Assembly (NCBI RefSeq): GCF_028885415.1
Contig: NZ_CP118527.1
Location: forward strand, 4,092,001-4,156,000
DNA from: Streptomyces coeruleorubidus
GTDB taxonomy: Bacteria; Actinomycetota; Actinomycetes; Streptomycetales; Streptomycetaceae
Direction: 5' to 3'
Length of the DNA: 64,000 nucleotides
In this document: positions 59,979 through 64,000 of the stretch, piece after piece
Layout of the letters: the number at the start of each line of letters is the position of its first letter
Numbering within the stretch: the first letter of the stretch is position 1
Notes under the pieces: model-generated
What the model was told of the DNA's origin: nothing
The model's input: the letters and a program-made list of their open reading frames with translations, nothing else
The model's database searches: none
Made by a program: the position numbers and the translations under genes

Positions 59979-60290
59979 GTGCCCACCTACCAGTACCAGT
60001 GCACCGAGTGCGGCGAGGGCCTCGAGGCGGTGCAGAAGTTCACCGACGACGCCCTCACCGAGTGCCCCAGCTGCAAGGGCCGCCTGAAGAAGGTGTTCTC
60101 GGCGGTCGGCATTGTCTTCAAGGGCTCCGGCTTCTACCGGAACGACAGCCGCGGCTCCTCGTCGAGCAGCTCCCCGGCGTCGAAGTCGTCGAGTTCCTCG
60201 TCGTCCTCCGACTCCGGCTCCGGCTCCGGCTCCGGTTCGAGCACGTCGTCGAGCACCGGCAGCTCCACCAGCAGCAGCACCGCCGCGTAA
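59979..60290 (+). CDS. FmdB-type zinc-ribbon protein, Ruc-like chaperone
   Basis: A 103-residue protein. Residues 1-45 form an FmdB zinc ribbon (PTYQYQCTECGEGLEAVQKF; ALTECPSCKG) with four zinc-binding cysteines. After GIVFKGSGFYRNDSRG the remaining 50 residues are almost only Ser, Gly, Thr and Asp and must be disordered. The same layout is found in the mycobacterial redox-regulated chaperone Ruc (Rv0991c), in which oxidation of the cysteines releases zinc and switches on chaperone activity. The upstream CIRCE element fits heat-shock control. Start GTG at 59979 after AGGAGGAAGACA. The gene stands alone between an MFS gene and mtnP. Confidence 0.88.
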   Translation: MPTYQYQCTECGEGLEAVQKFTDDALTECPSCKGRLKKVFSAVGIVFKGSGFYRNDSRGSSSSSSPASKSSSSSSSSDSGSGSGSGSSTSSSTGSSTSSSTAA

Positions 60291-60306
60291 GGCCTGTTTC
60301 TTACGG

Positions 60307-60334
60307 GACCCTGTCGCCTTTCGGCGACGGGGTC
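60307..60334 (+). terminator. Hairpin terminator after the Ruc-like gene
   Basis: Twelve-bp stem GACCCTGTCGCC / GGCGACGGGGTC with a TTTC loop, 16 bases past the stop codon. Confidence 0.8.
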
Positions 60335-60367
60335 TTCGGCATTTCCGCGTGCGGTTAGGGTGCGGGC

Positions 60368-61246
60368 ATGGCGAACAAGGCGAACGCGGCGAACGCGGGC
60401 GGCGAGGCGAACACGGAGGGCGCCGGGATCGGCGTCATCGGCGGCTCGGGGTTCTACTCCTTCCTCGACGACGTGACCGAGGTCCAGGTCGACACCCCGT
60501 ACGGGCCGCCCAGCGACACCCTCTTCCTCGGCGAGGTCGCCGGCCGGCGCGTCGCCTTCCTGCCCCGGCACGGACGGGGCCACCACCTGCCGCCGCACCG
60601 GATCAACTACCGGGCCAACCTGTGGGCGCTGCGGTCGGTCGGCGTGCGCCAGGTGCTCGCCCCGTGTGCCGTCGGCGGCCTGCGTCCCGAGTACGGGCCG
60701 GGCACGCTGCTGGTGCCGGACCAGCTCGTCGACCGGACCAAGTCCCGCGCGAACACGTACTTCGACGGGCTGCCGCTGCCCGACGGGACGGTGCCGAACG
60801 TGGTGCACGTGTCGCTGGCCGACCCCTACTGCCCCGCCGGGCGGGCCGTCGCGCTGAAGGCGGCGCGCGGCCGGGACTGGGAGCCGGTGGACGGGGGCAC
60901 GCTGGTCGTCGTCGAGGGGCCGCGCTTCTCCACCCGTGCCGAATCGTTGTGGCACCAGGCGCAGGGCTGGTCGGTGGTGGGCATGACCGGCCACCCCGAG
61001 GCGGCGCTCGCCCGCGAGCTGGAGCTCTGCTACACGTCCCTGACCCTGGTCACCGACCTCGACGCCGGCGCCGAGACCGGGGAGGGCGTCTCGCACGACG
61101 AGGTACTGCGGGTGTTCGCGGCGAACGTGGACCGGCTGCGGGGCGTGCTGTTCGACGCGGTGGCGGGGTTGCCGGGGGAGGACGAGCGGGGCTGTCTGTG
61201 CGTGAACGCCTTGGGTGGGATGGATCCGGGGTTCGCGTTGCCGTAG
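60368..61246 (+). CDS. mtnP: S-methyl-5'-thioadenosine phosphorylase family protein
   Basis: A 292-residue purine-phosphorylase-fold enzyme that splits methylthioadenosine with phosphate to adenine and methylthioribose-1-phosphate, salvaging a by-product of polyamine and SAM metabolism. Motifs: GVIGGSGFYSFLDD (phosphate site), LPRHGRGHHLPPHRINYRAN, GPRFSTRAESLWH and GMTGHPEAALARELELCY. The signature does not exclude methylthioinosine as substrate. ATG at 60368; residues 1-20 form an Asn/Ala-rich extension. Length is slightly above the usual 260-280. Confidence 0.92.
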   Translation: MANKANAANAGGEANTEGAGIGVIGGSGFYSFLDDVTEVQVDTPYGPPSDTLFLGEVAGRRVAFLPRHGRGHHLPPHRINYRANLWALRSVGVRQVLAPCAVGGLRPEYGPGTLLVPDQLVDRTKSRANTYFDGLPLPDGTVPNVVHVSLADPYCPAGRAVALKAARGRDWEPVDGGTLVVVEGPRFSTRAESLWHQAQGWSVVGMTGHPEAALARELELCYTSLTLVTDLDAGAETGEGVSHDEVLRVFAANVDRLRGVLFDAVAGLPGEDERGCLCVNALGGMDPGFALP

Positions 61247-61392
61247 AGCGGCGTAGCGGGAACGGAACTTGCCGTTCGGGTGAGGGAGTTGTCCACAGGG
61301 CGGTGGCAGGTCCACAGGCCTGAGCGGGCGGTGGTGGGAAGCCTCATCGTGGGGAGCGCAAGCCGGTCGCTCGTCCCAGGTGGTGGTTCCCC

Positions 61393-62001
61393 ATGTCCCT
61401 CGCTCCGTCTTCCTCTTTCCTCACCCTGCCTTCTTCGTCCACCCTCACCCTGCCTTCTTCATCCACCTCGCTCCCGCCCGGCCCTGAGGTGCCGGCGGCG
61501 CGTGAGGTGCCGCGGTTCGATCCCGTACGGGTACGCGGCGGCCGGACCGGCCGGCTCCTGCGTAACCGGCGGCGGGCCCTGGCCGTGGGGCTCGCGGTCA
61601 CCGCGACCGCGTTGATCGCGGCCGGACCGCGGGGCTCCGACGGTGCCCGTGGGCATCCCCGGACGCAGCCTCCCGCGCACGCGGCCCCGGTGTCCGGGGA
61701 GCAGCCCGTGCGGACGCGTCGTGCCGTGCGGGCGGTGACGGCCCCGGTCCGGATCGCCGACGCGGCCACCGTACGGCTGCTGCGGCCCGGCGACCGGGTC
61801 GACGTCATCGCCGCCGAGGAGGCGGTGTCGGGCGGTGACGCCCGGGTGGTCGCGCGCGGGGCCAGGGTGACGAAGGTGCCGGAACCGCTGGAGGGCGCGG
61901 GCGACAGCGGTGCGCTGGTCGTGCTGTCGGTGCCGCGTGCCACGGCGGCCCGGCTCGCCGGTGCGAGCGCCACCGCGCGGTTGGCGGTGACGCTCTGGTG
62001 A
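61393..62001 (+). CDS. SAF-domain (RcpC/CpaB-like) membrane protein
   Basis: A 202-residue membrane-anchored protein. The N-terminus is low complexity with a duplicated LTLPSSST unit (24-base direct repeat near 61417-61465); then a basic stretch (RTGRLLRNRRR), one membrane helix (about 62-78, ALAVGLAVTATALIAAG), and a C-terminal region (about 115-202) resembling the RcpC/CpaB C-terminus: VRLLRPGDRVDVIAAEEAV, GDARVVARGARVTKVPEP and ALVVLSVPRATAARLAGA. CpaB-type proteins belong to Flp/Tad pilus systems, but no other pilus gene is near, so its role is open. Confidence 0.75.
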   Translation: MSLAPSSSFLTLPSSSTLTLPSSSTSLPPGPEVPAAREVPRFDPVRVRGGRTGRLLRNRRRALAVGLAVTATALIAAGPRGSDGARGHPRTQPPAHAAPVSGEQPVRTRRAVRAVTAPVRIADAATVRLLRPGDRVDVIAAEEAVSGGDARVVARGARVTKVPEPLEGAGDSGALVVLSVPRATAARLAGASATARLAVTLW

Positions 62002-62072
62002 CGTCCCTGGTCTCGTCAAGTCGGTCGTTCGAGGGACCCAGGTGCTCCGTTCGGAGCAACGTTGACGTAGGT

Positions 62073-62093
62073 TGCGGAGCGTTTTGTTCCGCA
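62073..62093. promoter_or_regulatory. Inverted repeat upstream of mscL
   Basis: TGCGGA-N9-TCCGCA, 28 bases before the mscL start, preceded by a perfect GCTCCG-TT-CGGAGC palindrome (62044-62057). Either may be an operator or part of the leader; no regulator is known. Confidence 0.35.
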
Positions 62094-62121
62094 AGCTGCT
62101 CGTGCGAGGAGAGACCCCGAG

Positions 62122-62580
62122 GTGAGCGAGAAGAAGGAACCGAGCGTCTGGGAGGGCTTCAAGGCCTTCCTGATGCGCGGGAACGTCGTCGATCTGGCGG
62201 TGGCGGTGGTGATCGGCGCTGCCTTCACCAACATCGTCAACGCCGTGGTGAAGGGGATCATCAACCCCGTCGTCGGAGCCATCGGGACCAAGAACCTCGA
62301 CCACTACAGCTCGTGTCTGAGCTCGACGTGCGAGGGCGAGCAGGGCATCCGGATCCTGTGGGGTTCCGTCCTCGGCGCCGCGCTGAGCTTCGTGATCACC
62401 GCGGCGGTCGTCTACTTCCTGATGGTCCTGCCCATGGCGAAGTACCTGGCCCGGCTGGAGGCCCGCCGCAAGGCGAAGGAGGGCGCGCAGGAGGTCATCG
62501 AGGTGACCGAGCTGGAGGTGCTCAAGGAGATCCGGGACGCGCTGATCGCACAGCGCGGCTCCGGGCACGACCGGCAGTAG
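62122..62580 (+). CDS. mscL: Large-conductance mechanosensitive channel
   Basis: MscL opens under membrane tension to release solutes on hypo-osmotic shock. The 152-residue protein has the N-terminal amphipathic helix EGFKAFLMRGNVVDLAVAVV, the pore helix VIGAAFTNIVNAVVKGIINP, an outer loop with two cysteines (YSSCLSSTCEGEQG), the second helix SFVITAAVVYFLMVLPM and a C-terminal helix EVLKEIRDALIAQ. The last ten residues (RGSGHDRQ region) come from a 30-base tandem repeat that continues past the TAG stop. GTG at 62122 after GAGGAGAGACCCGAG. Confidence 0.96.
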   Translation: MSEKKEPSVWEGFKAFLMRGNVVDLAVAVVIGAAFTNIVNAVVKGIINPVVGAIGTKNLDHYSSCLSSTCEGEQGIRILWGSVLGAALSFVITAAVVYFLMVLPMAKYLARLEARRKAKEGAQEVIEVTELEVLKEIRDALIAQRGSGHDRQ

Positions 62581-62640
62581 CGGCGCGGCTCCGGGCACGA
62601 CCGGCAGGAGCAGCGCGGCTCCGGGCACGACCGGCAGAAG
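62551..62640 (+). repeat. Three 30-bp tandem repeats across the mscL stop codon
   Basis: Three 30-base units with core GCGCGGCTCCGGGCACGACC follow one another; they differ only near the ends. The first codes the last nine residues of MscL and its TAG stop. The second and third stay in the same frame and have GAG and AAG where the first has TAG. Confidence 0.9.
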
Positions 62641-62665
62641 CGCTACGGGCGGCCGCCCGGCCGGC

Positions 62666-62848
62666 TCAGAGGTGGTGGGGCGGCTTCTCGTCGAGGAAGC
62701 GCTTGAGGTCGGCCGCGCCACCGCCGCCCGCGTCGGAGCGGTCGCCCCAGCCGCGGTCGGTGTCGTCGGAGGACTGCTGGTCGAGCGGGTCGTCGAAGAC
62801 CAGCGCGGGCTTCGGCGCGCGCGGCTCGGGATCGGGGGCGGTGCTCAT
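62666..62848 (-). CDS. Small conserved acidic protein
   Basis: A 60-residue soluble, acidic protein (MSTAPDPEPRAPKPALVFDD, then DTDRGWGDRSDAGGGGAADL and RFLDEKPPHH at the end). The bipartite pattern with a conserved C-terminal LKRFLDEKPPHHL is, as far as I recall, common to Streptomyces genomes at this site. Function unknown. It converges on mscL and is divergent from the LtrA-like gene with 56 bases between the starts. Confidence 0.75.
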   Translation of the reverse strand: MSTAPDPEPRAPKPALVFDDPLDQQSSDDTDRGWGDRSDAGGGGAADLKRFLDEKPPHHL

Positions 62849-62904
62849 GCGTCCAGGGTACGGTCGCGGAGAAATTCCCCGCGCCTTCTGTTGTGCTGGG
62901 AATC

Positions 62905-64000
62905 ATGACGTCCAGCCCCACTCCCCCGCCCGTCCCCTCCGGCACGCCGGTCCCCTCCGGCGCGCCCGGCGGCCGGGGGCCGCTGCGCAGGCTCAGGACC
63001 CGCGGACGCGACGAGGCGCACCGGGCGGCCTCGCCGCTGGAGCTCTTCTTCGACCTGTGCTTCGTCGTGGCGGTGGCCCAGGCGGGCATCCAGCTGGTGC
63101 ACTCCGTCGCCGAGGGGCATGCGGGCGAGGGGATCCTCGACTACGCGATGGTGTTCTTCGCCCTGTGGTGGGCGTGGATGAACTTCACGTGGTTCGCCTC
63201 GGCGTACGACAACGACGACGTGCTCTACCGGGTCGTCACGCTGGTGCAGATCGCCGGTGTGCTGGTCCTCGCGGCGGGGGTCTCGCGGGCGTTCGAGGAG
63301 CACGAGTTCTTCGTGGTCTGGCTGGGCTACCTGATCATGCGGCTCGCCCTGGCGGCGCAGTGGCTGCGGGCGGCCCGCTCCAGCGAGGGCCCGGAGCGGA
63401 CGACGGCCCTGCGCTACGCCGGTGGGGTGCTGCTGTGCCAGGTCGGCTGGCTGGGACTGCTGTTCCTGCCCGAGGGCGCCCGGCCCTGGTGGTTCCTGTT
63501 GATGGCGGTGCTGGAGATGTGCGTGCCGCCGTGGGCGGAGAAGGACCACCCCACGTCCTGGCATCCGCGCCATATCGCGGAGCGGTACGGGCTGTTCACC
63601 ATCATCGTGCTCGGCGAGACGATCGCCGCGGCCACCATCGCCGTGAAGTCCGGCGTCGACGAGAACGACGCCCTGGGCGAGCTCCTCCCCATCGCGGCGG
63701 GTGGGCTGCTGGTCATCTTCGCCGCGTGGTGGGTCTACTTCGTCGTGCCCATCCACGACCATCTGCGGTCCAACCGGCAGGCGTTCCTGTGGGGCTACGG
63801 CCACTATCTGGTCTTCGCCTCGGCCGCCGCGATCGGGGCCGGGCTGGAGGTGGCGGTGGAACAGACGGTCGGCAAGGCGCACGTGTCCACGCTGGCGGCG
63901 TCGGCCGCCGTGACCCTGCCGACGGCCCTGTACCTGCTGGCCTTGTGGGCCCTGCACTCGCGCCACTTCAAGTCGGGCATCGCCCAGCAGCTGGTGCTGC
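62905..64000 (+). CDS. LtrA-like (low temperature requirement A) membrane protein, partial
   Basis: The first 365 codons of a polytopic membrane protein that runs off the window. After a proline-rich start (PPPVPSGTPVPSGAPGG) come a charged stretch and at least nine hydrophobic helices. Family landmarks are ASPLELFFDLCFVVAVAQAG, FFALWWAWMNFTWFASAYDNDD (in parts) and AERYGLFTIIVLGETIAAA, all typical of LtrA proteins. The family was named for growth of Listeria at low temperature, but its transport or other activity is unknown. ATG at 62905; a weak ribosome site precedes it. Confidence 0.9.
   Translation, partial: MTSSPTPPPVPSGTPVPSGAPGGRGPLRRLRTRGRDEAHRAASPLELFFDLCFVVAVAQAGIQLVHSVAEGHAGEGILDYAMVFFALWWAWMNFTWFASAYDNDDVLYRVVTLVQIAGVLVLAAGVSRAFEEHEFFVVWLGYLIMRLALAAQWLRAARSSEGPERTTALRYAGGVLLCQVGWLGLLFLPEGARPWWFLLMAVLEMCVPPWAEKDHPTSWHPRHIAERYGLFTIIVLGETIAAATIAVKSGVDENDALGELLPIAAGGLLVIFAAWWVYFVVPIHDHLRSNRQAFLWGYGHYLVFASAAAIGAGLEVAVEQTVGKAHVSTLAASAAVTLPTALYLLALWALHSRHFKSGIAQQLVL

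Overview
The window is a high-GC (about 70% or more), GTG-start-rich chromosomal segment of a Streptomyces. The genus call rests on gene content: an SsgA-like sporulation protein, a SepX-like septation protein, RpfB, a protein O-mannosyltransferase, a WhiJ-like/DUF397/ATPase triple, and TTA leucine codons that I found in only two recognised genes. Nearly every gene can be assigned a family. There is one tRNA (Ala, anticodon CGC). I see no rRNA, CRISPR array, prophage or complete insertion sequence.

Layout. 1-5.5 kb: the end of a sodium:solute symporter, a small membrane protein, a secreted I36-type inhibitor, a divergent regulator/membrane-sensor pair in which each gene carries one TTA codon, and a LuxR-type regulator whose receiver lacks the phospho-acceptor Asp. 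5.8-9.4 kb: two tandem membrane-anchored PQQ-propeller proteins with proline-rich cytoplasmic tails. 9.6-17.3 kb, minus strand: tatD, rpfB, rsmA, ispE, an ankyrin-repeat gene broken by two one-base deletions, and an ABC-F gene. 17.3-24.6 kb: a zinc-ribbon protein, rsmI divergent from a protein mannosyltransferase, two tandem MecA_N-type penicillin-binding proteins and ssgE. 24.8-29.6 kb: a fused CbiMN-CbiQ-CbiO nickel/cobalt transporter translationally coupled to ohrR, then ohr and a serine hydrolase. 29.6-38.3 kb: DUF1876 protein, EamA exporter, YbaK deacylase carrying an in-frame palindromic repeat insertion, an Rrf2 regulator with a near-ideal operator plus oxidoreductase and acetyltransferase, the WhiJ/DUF397/ATPase triple, and TetR-MMPL. 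38.3-47.5 kb: a Tricorn protease, a monooxygenase-hydrolase-dehydrogenase operon divergent from MerR, exonuclease III, an acetyltransferase and tRNA-Ala. 47.6-53.7 kb: sepX, rimJ-like, moaB, moaC, moeA/glp, galU and a divergent 5-formyl-THF cyclo-ligase. 53.7-64 kb: penicillin acylase, cation/proton antiporter, MFS transporter, an FmdB/Ruc-like gene under a CIRCE element, MTA phosphorylase, an SAF protein, mscL with a 30-bp tandem repeat across its stop codon, and a partial LtrA gene.

Taken together, two blocks (about 12.8-20.7 kb and 47.6-62.6 kb) resemble, from memory, one contiguous Mycobacterium tuberculosis neighbourhood (mscL, Rv0991c, cyclo-ligase, galU, moeA1, rimJ, Rv0996, pmt, rsmI, tatD, rpfB, ksgA, ispE). 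The metal, redox and lipid-oxidation genes between them look like Streptomyces-specific insertions. The most informative signals are regulatory DNA: the CIRCE element before the Ruc-like gene, two Rrf2-type dyads, a Nur-like box before cbiM, paired TetR dyads, and perfect palindromes in several divergent promoters. Also notable are the TTA-containing divergent pair built around a membrane sensor with a degenerate glycosidase domain, and the mobile palindrome inside ybaK.
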